64,000 bases of DNA, taken from Acidobacteriota bacterium (GTDB lineage Bacteria > Acidobacteriota > Thermoanaerobaculia > Gp7-AA8). This document shows positions 16,928-25,103 of this stretch, piece by piece (position 1 is the stretch's first letter; every line of letters starts with the position of its first letter). The stretch is taken from contig QHVT01000003.1 of NCBI GenBank assembly GCA_003223645.1, positions 434,001-498,000 of the forward strand. The letters run 5' to 3'. The translations under genes and the position numbers were made by a program. The notes beneath the pieces were generated by a model, which was not told where the DNA came from, did not search any database, and saw only the letters and a program-made list of their open reading frames with translations.

Positions 16928-17598
16928 GCGGCGTTCTCCACGATGCGCCCGTCCGCGAGCTCGACCTTGCGGTCGATGATCTTCGCGAGATCGCGCTCGT
17001 GCGTGACCACGAGGACGGTCGTGCCGCCGTTCGCGATCTGGCGGAAGAGCTCGAGCACCGCGGCGGCGGTGACGGAGTCGAGATTGCCGGTCGGCTCGTC
17101 GGCGAGAATGACCGATGGCTCATTGGCGAGCGCGCGCGCAATGGCGACGCGCTGTTGTTGTCCGCCCGACAATGCCGCCGGCAATTTGTCCGCCTGATCG
17201 AGAACGCCGACGCGATTGAGCAGCGTCAGCGCTCGCGGGCGCCGCTCGCGGGCCGGAACCTTGCGGATGAAATCCATCGGCAGCATTACGTTCTCGGCCA
17301 CAGTGAGCGTCGGCAGCAGTTGGAAGAACTGAAAGACGAAGCCGATGTTGCGTCCGCGCCACGCCGCGAGTTTTCCGGCCGGCATTGTGTGAATCGACGT
17401 CCCGGCGATGGCGACGTTGCCGGATGTCGGATAATCGATGCCGCCGATGAGATTGAGCAGCGTCGATTTGCCGCTGCCCGACTTTCCGACGACGGCGACC
17501 ATTTCTCCTGCCGGCACGTTGAGCGTGACGTCGCGCAGGGCCGGAAACGCTCCGGCCGCGGTTTCATACGATTTGGTGAGTCCGCGCAGTTCGATCAT
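16924..17598 (-). CDS. LolD/MacB-type ABC ATPase
   Basis: This 224-residue ATPase has Walker A GKSGSGKST (about residues 37-45), signature LSGGQQQRVAIARALANEP, Walker B ILADEPTGNLD and H-loop VVTHE. The TGNLD signature and size place it in the LolD/MacB/FtsE group. It pairs with the large FtsX-type permease downstream. The ATG at 17598 lies about 8 nt from a -10-like TAGCAT, so its mRNA may be leaderless, mirroring the divergent response regulator. Confidence 0.93.
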   Translation of the reverse strand: MIELRGLTKSYETAAGAFPALRDVTLNVPAGEMVAVVGKSGSGKSTLLNLIGGIDYPTSGNVAIAGTSIHTMPAGKLAAWRGRNIGFVFQFFQLLPTLTVAENVMLPMDFIRKVPARERRPRALTLLNRVGVLDQADKLPAALSGGQQQRVAIARALANEPSVILADEPTGNLDSVTAAAVLELFRQIANGGTTVLVVTHERDLAKIIDRKVELADGRIVENAA

Positions 17599-17606
17599 AG
17601 TGCGGG

Positions 17607-17677
17607 ATGCTACGCTACACGCGCTGAACTCTCCCTGAATGCGCCGTTCAGGCTGCGTTCAGGTTGGTCCGTATAAT
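17607..17677. promoter_or_regulatory. Divergent promoters with mirrored TTCAG-N6-TTCAG boxes
   Basis: Towards the response regulator (plus), TTCAG occurs at 17647-17651 and 17658-17662, an 11-bp period, followed after 9 nt by TATAAT at 17672-17677. Towards the exporter (minus), the same pair lies at 17639-17635 and 17628-17624, followed after 11 nt by TAGCAT at 17612-17607. Direct repeats with an 11-bp step just upstream of the -10 are the known pattern for PhoP/OmpR-type activators. Binding by the adjacent regulator is inference. Confidence 0.72.
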
Positions 17678-17685
17678 CGACGTCC

Positions 17686-18342
17686 GTGCGCATTCTGGTC
17701 GTCGAAGACGAAGCCGCGCTGTCGCGGCAACTCGCATCCGCACTCGCGGACGCCGGCTACGCCGTCGATTGTGCGACCGATGGCGAGCGCGCCGACGAGC
17801 TGGTGGAAATCGAGCAATACGACGCCATCATCCTCGACCTCGGCCTTCCGAAAATCGACGGCCTGACGCTGCTTCGCCGCTGGCGCGAAGCCGGAATGTC
17901 GTCGCCCGTGCTGATTCTCACCGCCCGCGCGAGCTGGCACGAGAAGGTGCAGGGCATCGACGTCGGCGCGGACGATTACGTCGCCAAGCCGTTCCGCATG
18001 GAAGAAGTGCTGGCGCGACTTCGCGCATTGATCCGCCGTGCGAGCGGACAACTGAATCCCGAATTGCGCTGCGGTCCGCTCGTCCTCGATGCGCGGCTGT
18101 CGAAAGTCACAGTGGACGGCAATTCCGTGCGATTGACGAGCCACGAATTTCGAGTGTTGTCGTATCTCATGCACCATCGCGGACGCGTCGTGTCGCAGGC
18201 GGAATTGACGGAGCACATTTACGCACAGGACTTCAACCGCGACTCCAATACCGTCGAAGTCTTCATTGCGCGCCTGCGCCGCAAGGTCGGCGCGGGCATC
18301 ATCGAGACCGTCCGCGGCCTCGGATACCGGATCGCCTCGTAA
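17686..18342 (+). CDS. OmpR/PhoP-family response regulator
   Basis: This 218-residue protein has a receiver domain with MRILVVEDEA, the phospho-acceptor Asp51 (AIILDLGLP) and DDYVAKPF. A winged-helix DNA-binding domain follows, with VRLTSHEFRVLSYLMHHRGR and IETVRGLGYRI. The start is GTG at 17686, only 8 nt after a perfect TATAAT, so the transcript is probably leaderless. The partner kinase overlaps at the stop codon. It likely controls itself and the divergent ABC exporter through the TTCAG repeats. Confidence 0.95.
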   Translation: MRILVVEDEAALSRQLASALADAGYAVDCATDGERADELVEIEQYDAIILDLGLPKIDGLTLLRRWREAGMSSPVLILTARASWHEKVQGIDVGADDYVAKPFRMEEVLARLRALIRRASGQLNPELRCGPLVLDARLSKVTVDGNSVRLTSHEFRVLSYLMHHRGRVVSQAELTEHIYAQDFNRDSNTVEVFIARLRRKVGAGIIETVRGLGYRIAS

Positions 18343-19367
18343 TGGCCTCCCTCCGCACACGTCTCTTCCTCGGCGCGTTCGTCTGGATGCTGGCGATGGC
18401 CGCCGTCGCGAACGTGATCGCGTTTCTGTTCGTCGGCCCGGTACTCCACAACTACGCCGGACGTTACATCATCGTGAATCGCGTCACGGGCGGCAATGAG
18501 GTCCGCCACATCCAGCACCTCCTGGCAATGACGTCGGGGGCGCTCCTGCTCGTTGCGGCCGGTCTGTGGCTGATCCGAAAGAGCCTCGCGCCGTTCAATG
18601 AAATGCGAAATCGCCTCGCCGCCGTCCGCGACGGCAGCGAGCACACGATTCCGGGCAATTATCCGTCCGAGGTGCAGCCGCTGGTGAATGATCTCAACGC
18701 GCTGCTCGACGATCGCGAGCGTGCCATTACGCGCGCATTGGCGACCGCAGGCGATCTCGCGCACGGATTGAAAACGCCGCTGGCGATTCTCGCGCAGGAA
18801 GCGGAGCGCGCGAAAGTCGCGGGAGACAGCGAGCGCGCGACGATCATCGAACAGCAAGTGGAGCGAATGCGGAGGCAGATCGATTATCACCTCGCGCATG
18901 CGCGTGCGACGGCGTCTGCAGGTGCGGCGCCGGGTGTGCGTTCGCAGGTGGCCACCTCAGTCGAAGGCCTGACGCGTACATTACAACGACTGTATGCCGA
19001 TCGCGGGTTGACGATCGACACCGACGTCGCGCCGGAACATTACGTGCGCGTTAAGCGGGAAGACCTCGACGAAATGCTGGGTAATTTGCTCGATAACGCG
19101 TGCAAATACGCGCAATCGCGCATTACAGTGACCTCGCGACAGTCGGAATTGGCCGGCATTGTGATCATCGATGACGATGGCCCGGGTCTCGATCCGTCGA
19201 TGCACACTGCCGTCTTACAACGCGGTGTTCGCGCCGACGAAGCCGCGCCCGGCTCCGGCCTCGGCCTGGCGATCGTGCGCGATCTCGCTTCGCTCTACAA
19301 CGGCTCGATCACGCTCGGCACTTCGCCCGCCGGCGGATTGCGCGCGAGGTTGGAGCTCCCCGTGTAG
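18342..19367 (+). CDS. PhoQ-like sensor histidine kinase
   Basis: This 341-residue kinase has two membrane helices (about residues 8-32 and 62-78) around a very short external loop. A HAMP-like segment follows. The phospho-acceptor box DLAHGLKTPLAILAQE contains His141; its HxLKTPL form is that of PhoQ-type kinases. The ATPase domain has an N-box (LGNLLDNACKYAQ), G1 DDDGPGLDPS and G2 GSGLGLAIVRDLA. The ATG shares one base with the regulator's TAA. The small sensor loop suggests sensing at the membrane. The stop TAG sits at the edge of a palindromic element. Confidence 0.93.
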   Translation: MASLRTRLFLGAFVWMLAMAAVANVIAFLFVGPVLHNYAGRYIIVNRVTGGNEVRHIQHLLAMTSGALLLVAAGLWLIRKSLAPFNEMRNRLAAVRDGSEHTIPGNYPSEVQPLVNDLNALLDDRERAITRALATAGDLAHGLKTPLAILAQEAERAKVAGDSERATIIEQQVERMRRQIDYHLAHARATASAGAAPGVRSQVATSVEGLTRTLQRLYADRGLTIDTDVAPEHYVRVKREDLDEMLGNLLDNACKYAQSRITVTSRQSELAGIVIIDDDGPGLDPSMHTAVLQRGVRADEAAPGSGLGLAIVRDLASLYNGSITLGTSPAGGLRARLELPV

Positions 19368-19419
19368 GGCAGGTTTTTCTAACCTGCCGCCCGGGGGGCA
19401 GGCTGGAAAGCCTGTCCTA
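19365..19419. repeat. Palindromic element (GGCAGGCTGGAAAGCCTG family) between converging genes
   Basis: TAGGGCAGGTTTTTCTAACC and GGCAGGCTGGAAAGCCTGTCCTA form outer arms with two internal stems. It overlaps the kinase stop codon on the plus strand. On the minus strand it encodes the last residues of the GGDEF/EAL protein (VGQAFQPAPRAAG). A second copy is at 30931-30980. Confidence 0.85.
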
Positions 19420-21760
19420 CACCGCTGCTCTGTGCTTCTGCCATCCACGCGCGGAATTCCGGCGCCGGCAGCGGCTTGCTGATGAAATATCCCTGTGCCA
19501 TGTCGCAGCCGAGTCTCTTCAGAATCTGCCAGGCCTCGTCGTTTTCCACGCCTTCGGCGATCACGCGCAATCCCATGTTGTGTCCAAGCTCGATCGTCGA
19601 CCGCACGATGACGATGTCGTCCGTCGCGGCATTGCGCAGATTGAGCACGAACGATTTGTCGATCTTCAGTTCATCGACCGGCAATCGTTTGAGGTGGGCG
19701 AGCGACGAATACCCGGTGCCGTAATCGTCAATCGCCAGCTTCACGCCGCGATGTTTCAGGTCGCGCAGGATCCGCAACGCATAGATCGGATCCTTCATGA
19801 CCGCGCTCTCTGTGATTTCCAGGACGAGCTTCGACGGCGGCAGTCCGACTTCGCTCAGGAGGCCGCTGATGTACGTCGGCAGTTCCGCGTCGAACAAATC
19901 GAGCGCTGACAAATTTACGGCCACTGTCAGCTCGACCCCCGACGCGTTCCATTCGCCGCAATGCGTAATCGCCTTCCGCAGCACCCACTTCGTGATCATG
20001 CTGATGTTGCCCGACTGCTCGGCCAGCGGAATGAATTCGTCGGGCTTCAGATGTCCGTGCACGGGATGTTTCCACCGCACGAGCGCCTCGGCGTGCACGG
20101 CCTTTCCTGTGCGCACGTCGATTTTCGGCTGATAGTGCAGGTCGAGCTCGTCGCGAGCGATCGCGTGGCGCAACTCGGACAGGATCGCCAATCGCCGCAG
20201 TGAATGTTCGTCGCGGCCCGGCTCGTATATCGCGTACTGCAGGTGATTTTTCTTCGCGTCGTACATCGCGATGTCGGCGCGTTTCATCAGCGTCGCCGCA
20301 TCCTCGGCATGCGAGGGAAAGAGCGCGATGCCCATGCTGCCGGCGACTTCGATCGATACGCCGCCGAGGAGGAACGGAGTGACGAGCGCGGCGCCGATGC
20401 GCTGCGCGACGTCGATTGCGCGCGACTCGTCGTCGGCGAGAAACATGACGGCGAATTCGTCGCCGCCAAGGCGCGCGACCGTGTCGGCCTCGCGCAGCGT
20501 CTGGCGAAGACGGCGGCCGATCTCGATCAGCAATTGATCGCCGAAGTGATGGCCGAGCGTGTCGTTGATCTCCTTGAAGCGATCGAGATCCATCATGATC
20601 ATGCCGACGAGCGAGGAGTTTCGCTTCGCGCCGACGATGGAGTAGGCAACGCGGTCGAAGAACAGCGTCCGGTTCGGCAGTCCGGTCAGACTGTCGTGCG
20701 TCGCCTGCACCCAGATCTGCTCTTCACGCTCGGCGATCGCCTTGCGCATCTTGTCGAACGCGCCGGCGAGTTTTCCGATCTCGTCCTTCTGCCGGAACTC
20801 GAGGCCCGACGAGTAGTCGCCTTTCTCGATCTGCTGCGCCTCGGCCGCGAGGCGGTGCAGCGGACTGCTCACGCCGCGTGCGAAGAAAATCGCCGCGATG
20901 ACGGCGCCGATCAGCGCGAGCAGCGACAGCGCGAAGATTTGCAACTCGAGTTTGCGATACGGCCGGCGCGCCTCTTCGATCGACCGTTGCAGCAACATCT
21001 GAATATGCGAGCCGTCGCCGGTGACGAGCGGATGCAACAGCACCTGAAACGGATCGTTGTCGAGTTGGATCGTCGCCGTCGCGTCGCTGCGGCGCGGCCC
21101 GAGTTGCTGCATCTGCGATGCGAGCTCGGTGCGCTGCTGCTGCCGCAGCGTCGACACCATCAGCGGATTCTCGGCCGCCGGGTTCCACACCGAAGCGTCG
21201 AGAAGCGTCAGGCTGCGGACTTCGTTCAGCACCCGGTCGTCGATCGGGAATCCCATGCAGACCCAATCGATCGGGCGCGGCGCGAGGATCGGCACGATCA
21301 CGAATTGATATGGACGCCCTTCGAATGAAACGAACGCCGTCGACTCGCCGTGCTTCGCGGCTTCGCTGAGCAGCGACGGAACGGGAAACGGGCGGCCGAA
21401 GTACTGACCGCCGAGCGTACCGGCGAGCACGGTGCCGTCGAGCGAGATCAGGAACGCCGCGTCGGCGTGGACGCGATCGGCGTGATTGTTGAGCGCGGAG
21501 ACGATGGTGCCGCGATCGGCCGAGGCGACGGCCTCGCGAAACGCGAAGTCGGACGCCAGCGCGCGCACGGCGATCGAGAGTTGCCGTCCGCGGAGAGTGA
21601 GAGTCTGATCGAGCACCCGGCTGCCGACGTGCAATTCGTCATCGATGCTGCGCCGCATCGTCCGGTCGCCCGCGACGTGCACCGCGATCAGGATCGCGGC
21701 CAGCAGCAGCACCAGCACTGCGACTGTCAGATAAACGAGCTTCGCCTGGAAGCTGCGCAT
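19379..21760 (-). CDS. Membrane-bound GGDEF/EAL cyclic-di-GMP enzyme
   Basis: This 793-residue protein has a membrane helix at 10-30 and a periplasmic sensor region (about 31-270). A second helix lies at 272-293, then HAMP (about 295-348), GGDEF with intact LGGDEF (432-436) and an EAL domain with EALVRW (558-563) and IDDYGTGYSS. Both catalytic signatures look intact, so it may both make and break c-di-GMP. The C-terminal VGQAFQPAPRAAG is encoded by a repeat element. It starts 2 nt after the MauL-like gene, and with that gene and the porin it forms a three-gene module. Confidence 0.93.
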   Translation of the reverse strand: MRSFQAKLVYLTVAVLVLLLAAILIAVHVAGDRTMRRSIDDELHVGSRVLDQTLTLRGRQLSIAVRALASDFAFREAVASADRGTIVSALNNHADRVHADAAFLISLDGTVLAGTLGGQYFGRPFPVPSLLSEAAKHGESTAFVSFEGRPYQFVIVPILAPRPIDWVCMGFPIDDRVLNEVRSLTLLDASVWNPAAENPLMVSTLRQQQRTELASQMQQLGPRRSDATATIQLDNDPFQVLLHPLVTGDGSHIQMLLQRSIEEARRPYRKLELQIFALSLLALIGAVIAAIFFARGVSSPLHRLAAEAQQIEKGDYSSGLEFRQKDEIGKLAGAFDKMRKAIAEREEQIWVQATHDSLTGLPNRTLFFDRVAYSIVGAKRNSSLVGMIMMDLDRFKEINDTLGHHFGDQLLIEIGRRLRQTLREADTVARLGGDEFAVMFLADDESRAIDVAQRIGAALVTPFLLGGVSIEVAGSMGIALFPSHAEDAATLMKRADIAMYDAKKNHLQYAIYEPGRDEHSLRRLAILSELRHAIARDELDLHYQPKIDVRTGKAVHAEALVRWKHPVHGHLKPDEFIPLAEQSGNISMITKWVLRKAITHCGEWNASGVELTVAVNLSALDLFDAELPTYISGLLSEVGLPPSKLVLEITESAVMKDPIYALRILRDLKHRGVKLAIDDYGTGYSSLAHLKRLPVDELKIDKSFVLNLRNAATDDIVIVRSTIELGHNMGLRVIAEGVENDEAWQILKRLGCDMAQGYFISKPLPAPEFRAWMAEAQSSGVGQAFQPAPRAAG

Positions 21761-21762
21761 CG

Positions 21763-22344
21763 CTATTTCCGCACTGTGACGACGAGCTCTTGATTGTCTG
21801 AAGCGGCGAGCGTGAGCGGTACGGGCGCGGGCTCGGTGGTCATGTCGGGATACCACACGCGCAGCGAATACTTGCCCGCGCCGACCGACGAGATCGCACC
21901 GCGTCCTTTCCTGTCTGTCGTCGCGAAGTACGGCGTGTCGACGACGACGACGTACGCGGTCATGCGATCGTGAATGCTGCAACCGAGGGAGACCACGCCG
22001 GCGCGATCGAACACGACCGGGTTCGCGGGCGTGCCTTTGTACAACGGAATCTGAAACTGCTTCGCCGACGAGAACGAGTAGACCTGATGGCGGATGTCGT
22101 CGCTGTTCGGAAAGCGCACCGAGGTGCCGGTCTGCACCGGCAAAACGTGCGGCACGAACATGCGGTTCTTCTGATCCATGATCGCCGACTTTTTCGCCAA
22201 CGGCAGCTCGCGTCCCTCGGGGACGGCGTAGACGACGGCGTCGTTGACGGCACCGCCGCGCGCGTCGCGCACCGTCACGTTGACCGTCGCCGCGCGCGCA
22301 AGCGGACCGAGCAAAAGAAGAAGAAGGGGAAGGGTCCGGGTCAT
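21763..22344 (-). CDS. Secreted MauL-like protein with cupredoxin and carboxypeptidase-regulatory features
   Basis: This 193-residue protein has a clear signal peptide (MTRTLPLLLLLLGPLARA). The mature part opens with VNVTVRDARGGAVNDAVVYA. It then shows FVPHVLPVQTGTSVRFPNSD and the cluster SLGCSIHDRM, which resembles the copper-site region of cupredoxin-fold proteins annotated as methylamine utilisation protein MauL. It is co-directional with a porin upstream and a GGDEF/EAL protein 2 nt downstream. Copper binding is inferred from the Cys and His residues and is not proven. Confidence 0.75.
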   Translation of the reverse strand: MTRTLPLLLLLLGPLARAATVNVTVRDARGGAVNDAVVYAVPEGRELPLAKKSAIMDQKNRMFVPHVLPVQTGTSVRFPNSDDIRHQVYSFSSAKQFQIPLYKGTPANPVVFDRAGVVSLGCSIHDRMTAYVVVVDTPYFATTDRKGRGAISSVGAGKYSLRVWYPDMTTEPAPVPLTLAASDNQELVVTVRK

Positions 22345-22393
22345 GTTGCAAGACTCAAGCGCAACGATCCGCCGGAGATTCCAAACATCTCGT

Positions 22394-22479
22394 GTGGAGC
22401 GGCGCCCGCCCTCGGGCGCCGAGGGCATTCGCATTCGACAGGCGAGACATTCGGCGGCCGAGGGCGGCCGCCGCTCCAC
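22394..22479. repeat. Palindromic mini-element (GTGGAGCGG family)
   Basis: GTGGAGCGGCGCCC at the left and GGCGGCCGCCGCTCCAC at the right surround two internal hairpins (GGCGCCCG/CGGGCGCC and GGCGGCCG). It separates the porin from the MauL-like gene. The porin's TAG stop (22481-22479) begins at its right edge. Confidence 0.9.
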
Positions 22480-23543
22480 TAGTGAAAGCTGTAACGCAGT
22501 TCGACGATCACACGCTGCTCCCCATCCGAAGTCGTCACTTCGAATCCGGGGCGCAGGTGTCCGGGCGGCGTCCAGAGGAATGCGAACGTGAGCGCGCGCT
22601 CGTGCGTCCTGGCCTTGAAGTCGTCCGCGCGCAGCGTTGCGCGGAAGCGCGGGAAGCGGCGCGAGACGAGCGCGTAGCTCGCGCGCAGATCGGTCGTGTA
22701 CTTCACGCCTTCGACGATGAGGAACGACGGTCCCCATCCGCTTTCGGCTGCGAGCGTCCAGTCGCCCTGCGAATACTCGCCGCTGACGATGTCGAAGCGC
22801 GTGCCCCAGTTGAAGAGGCGTCCGTAGGGGAGACCGTCGCCGCGGTTGTCGATGTGCGTCAGCTGCACGAGCGCGTTCGCGCCGGTCCACGCGCCGCGCG
22901 CGGACCAGCCGGCGCGATGATCGTTTTCGGCGGAGGCGGACGTGTAGTAATCGGGATCGACGGGAATCCATTCGCCGAGGGTGATCCAGTGATCGCGCAT
23001 CGACCAGCCGCGCTCGACGGGGATGCCGCCGAACGTGTCGTTGCCGCGATAGATCGTCCCGCCGGCGGTGAGACCGCGATGCGTGAACGACGCGTCGATG
23101 CCGATCGGACGGAACTCTTCGCCGAGCCAGCTGTTCAGCGCCGACGGCGTGATCGTGTACGCCGGCTCCCACAGCGCGTCGACGTTCTCGCGCGACGTCT
23201 GTAGAAAGAACGCGCCGCCGCGCAGCCGCACGTATTTGTTCCGCGCCTCGAGATACGCCTCGACGATGCCGAAGTGTCCGCGCCGCGCATTGGCGTCGTC
23301 GCTGCGCGCGAGGAGATGCACGTGCGCCGCGAAAAACGGAGAAGGCGACCAGTCGACGCCGACGTGCAGCTGCGCGGAGAGCTCTTTCTCGCGGAGCGTG
23401 GTCGTGTCGGCGCCGTTCGATGCGCGCAGCAACGCGAAGCCGCTCCATTGCAGGGCGCCACCGGCATTTGCGTGAGACGCAAACGCGAGGACGAGCACGG
23501 CGAGGCCTGCTGAAGCGTGGCGCACTCGCGAACAGGATCGCAC
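22479..23543 (-). CDS. Predicted outer-membrane beta-barrel (porin-like) protein
   Basis: This protein of about 354 residues has a signal peptide (GLAVLVLAFASHANA, then GGALQWSGFALL). The rest shows alternating hydrophobic/aromatic beta strands (FFAAHVHLLAR, FGIVEAYLEAR, YVRLRGGAFFLQT) and the C-terminal strand RVIVELRYSFH. The annotated GTG at 23543 gives a long n-region; a GTG about 18 nt downstream is an alternative. It heads the module with the MauL-like and GGDEF/EAL genes. Palindromic sites matching a regulator box at 26472 lie just upstream. Confidence 0.72.
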   Translation of the reverse strand: MRSCSRVRHASAGLAVLVLAFASHANAGGALQWSGFALLRASNGADTTTLREKELSAQLHVGVDWSPSPFFAAHVHLLARSDDANARRGHFGIVEAYLEARNKYVRLRGGAFFLQTSRENVDALWEPAYTITPSALNSWLGEEFRPIGIDASFTHRGLTAGGTIYRGNDTFGGIPVERGWSMRDHWITLGEWIPVDPDYYTSASAENDHRAGWSARGAWTGANALVQLTHIDNRGDGLPYGRLFNWGTRFDIVSGEYSQGDWTLAAESGWGPSFLIVEGVKYTTDLRASYALVSRRFPRFRATLRADDFKARTHERALTFAFLWTPPGHLRPGFEVTTSDGEQRVIVELRYSFH

Positions 23544-23545
23544 AT

Positions 23546-23574
23546 GTCAGGTCGTCCGGACATGCGCTGTCGGG
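23546..23574. promoter_or_regulatory. Palindromic regulator sites in the divergent porin/glycosyltransferase gap
   Basis: The 19 bp sequence CCGGACATGCGCTGTCGGG (23556-23574) matches the perfect palindrome at 26472-26490 in 16 of 19 positions. A second half-site, TGTCAGG, lies immediately to its left (23545-23551). The sites probably bind the same dimeric regulator; the NtrC-type protein at 29569 is the obvious candidate. Confidence 0.55.
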
Positions 23575-23642
23575 ATTTACGGACGCGCCCGGCGGCGCTG
23601 CTCTCTGCGAGCGACCGGAAAAACGCGGTCTGACCGTTGCCC

Positions 23643-25103
23643 ATGAAGCGCGGCGTGCTTCGCGATCGAAAGCTCGCCGTTCTCGCCGCCGCGTCGGTCG
23701 TCGTGCGCATCGCGTTCATCTTCACGCACCGCATCGACTCCGATGAGCCGCAGCATCTGCACGTCGCGTGGGCGTGGAGCCGCGGACTCGTGCAGTACCG
23801 CGACGTCTTCGACAATCACTTCCCGCTGCTGCATCTCCTCTTCGCGCCGCTGATGGGCGTGATGCCGGAGAGCTCGGCGGTGTTCGTGATCGCGCGCTTC
23901 GCGATGCTGCCGATCGCGCTCGCGTGCTCGTACTTTGTCTATCGCATCGCCGAGCCGTTGATCGGCGAACGGAAGGCGGCCATCGCCGCGATCGTGTTCA
24001 GCGTGATGCCGCCGTGGCTGCCGAAGAGCGTCGAGTTCCGCAACGACACACTGTGGATTTTTTTCTGGCTGGCGATGCTGGCGCTGCTCGCGCGGAGGGA
24101 CTATTTCTGGTCCGGCGTTGCCGCCGCACTTTGTCTTCTCGCGTCAGTGAAGGCGCTGCCGCTGTTTCTCGCGATGGCCTGTGGAGCGGCGCCCGCCCTC
24201 GGGCGCCGGGATTCTCGCGATCGGCTAGCGATGCTTTCGGCGGCCGAGAGCGGCCGCCGCTCCACAGTGCGAGTCGCCTTCGGCTTCGCGATCCCGCTCC
24301 TCGTCACCGCACTCTTTTTCGCCGCGTACGGCGCGCTCGATGACATGTTGTACGCGACGCTCTTCTTCAACGCGTCGCTGCCGGTGCATGCGGCGCGGCG
24401 GATCGGCGGGGCGGTGGCGTTCGCGGCGGTCGCGCCGCTCGCGTTTCGTCGCGCGAACGTCGCGGTCTGGTACGGCCTGGTGATGCTCTGCTTCTGGCCG
24501 AGCCTTTCGCCGCGCGATTTTCTGCCGCTCGTTCCGCTCGCCGCGATCGCGCTCGCGTCGACGCGCATTCCTGCGATCGCGCTCTTCGTCGTGATGGCCG
24601 CCGCGAGCGTGTGGTGCTTGGAGCCCGGCGATCACTCGCGGCAGCAGTTCGTCGACGCCGCGGTCAAGCTCACGACGCCGAACGAATACGTCTTCGATCT
24701 GAAAGGCAACGCCGTTTTCCGGCGGCGTCCGATCCGTTCGATCTACGACATCGTCGGCCGCGCGCTCTTCCGCAACGACGGCGCGCCCGCGCAGATCGTC
24801 GCGCGCCGCTGCTGCGTCGCCATCGACGACATGTCGCACATCCCGCCGGCCACGCGCGCGTTCCTCAATCAGAACTTCGTCGACATCGGACCGCTTCGCG
24901 TCTGCGGCAGCGTCGCGCGCGACGGCGCATTCACGATCGCGATTCCGCAAACGTACGCCGTGGTCGCGCGCGATCCCGCGCGCGTGACGATCGACGGCAT
25001 GCCGTATCGCGGCCCGCGATTTCTCGCCGCCGGCCGCCACACGCTCGCCGCCGCGGAGCCCGTGACCGTCATCTGGTGGCGCGCGGTGAAAGGAAAGCGA
25101 TGA
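23643..25103 (+). CDS. Membrane glycosyltransferase (ArnT/GT-C type) with in-frame palindromic insert
   Basis: This protein of about 486 residues has roughly ten membrane helices. Its early charged motif RIDSDEPQHLHVAW follows helix 1, and the acidic residues there match the catalytic loop of GT-C dolichol/undecaprenyl-phosphate sugar transferases. Residues about 180-208 (CGAAPALGRRDSRDR... to RRST) are encoded by the palindrome 24179-24267 and interrupt a helix-rich region without breaking the frame. ATG 23643 was preferred over an upstream TTG. It overlaps the next gene by ATGA. It likely glycosylates an envelope lipid or protein. Confidence 0.82.
   Translation: MKRGVLRDRKLAVLAAASVVVRIAFIFTHRIDSDEPQHLHVAWAWSRGLVQYRDVFDNHFPLLHLLFAPLMGVMPESSAVFVIARFAMLPIALACSYFVYRIAEPLIGERKAAIAAIVFSVMPPWLPKSVEFRNDTLWIFFWLAMLALLARRDYFWSGVAAALCLLASVKALPLFLAMACGAAPALGRRDSRDRLAMLSAAESGRRSTVRVAFGFAIPLLVTALFFAAYGALDDMLYATLFFNASLPVHAARRIGGAVAFAAVAPLAFRRANVAVWYGLVMLCFWPSLSPRDFLPLVPLAAIALASTRIPAIALFVVMAAASVWCLEPGDHSRQQFVDAAVKLTTPNEYVFDLKGNAVFRRRPIRSIYDIVGRALFRNDGAPAQIVARRCCVAIDDMSHIPPATRAFLNQNFVDIGPLRVCGSVARDGAFTIAIPQTYAVVARDPARVTIDGMPYRGPRFLAAGRHTLAAAEPVTVIWWRAVKGKR
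24179..24267. repeat. Palindromic mini-element inside the glycosyltransferase gene
   Basis: CTGTGGAGCGGCGCCC and its partner GGCCGCCGCTCCACAG bound 89 bp with two inner hairpins, nearly the same as the intergenic copy at 22394-22479. It is translated in frame as about 29 residues between two hydrophobic segments. Confidence 0.9.
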
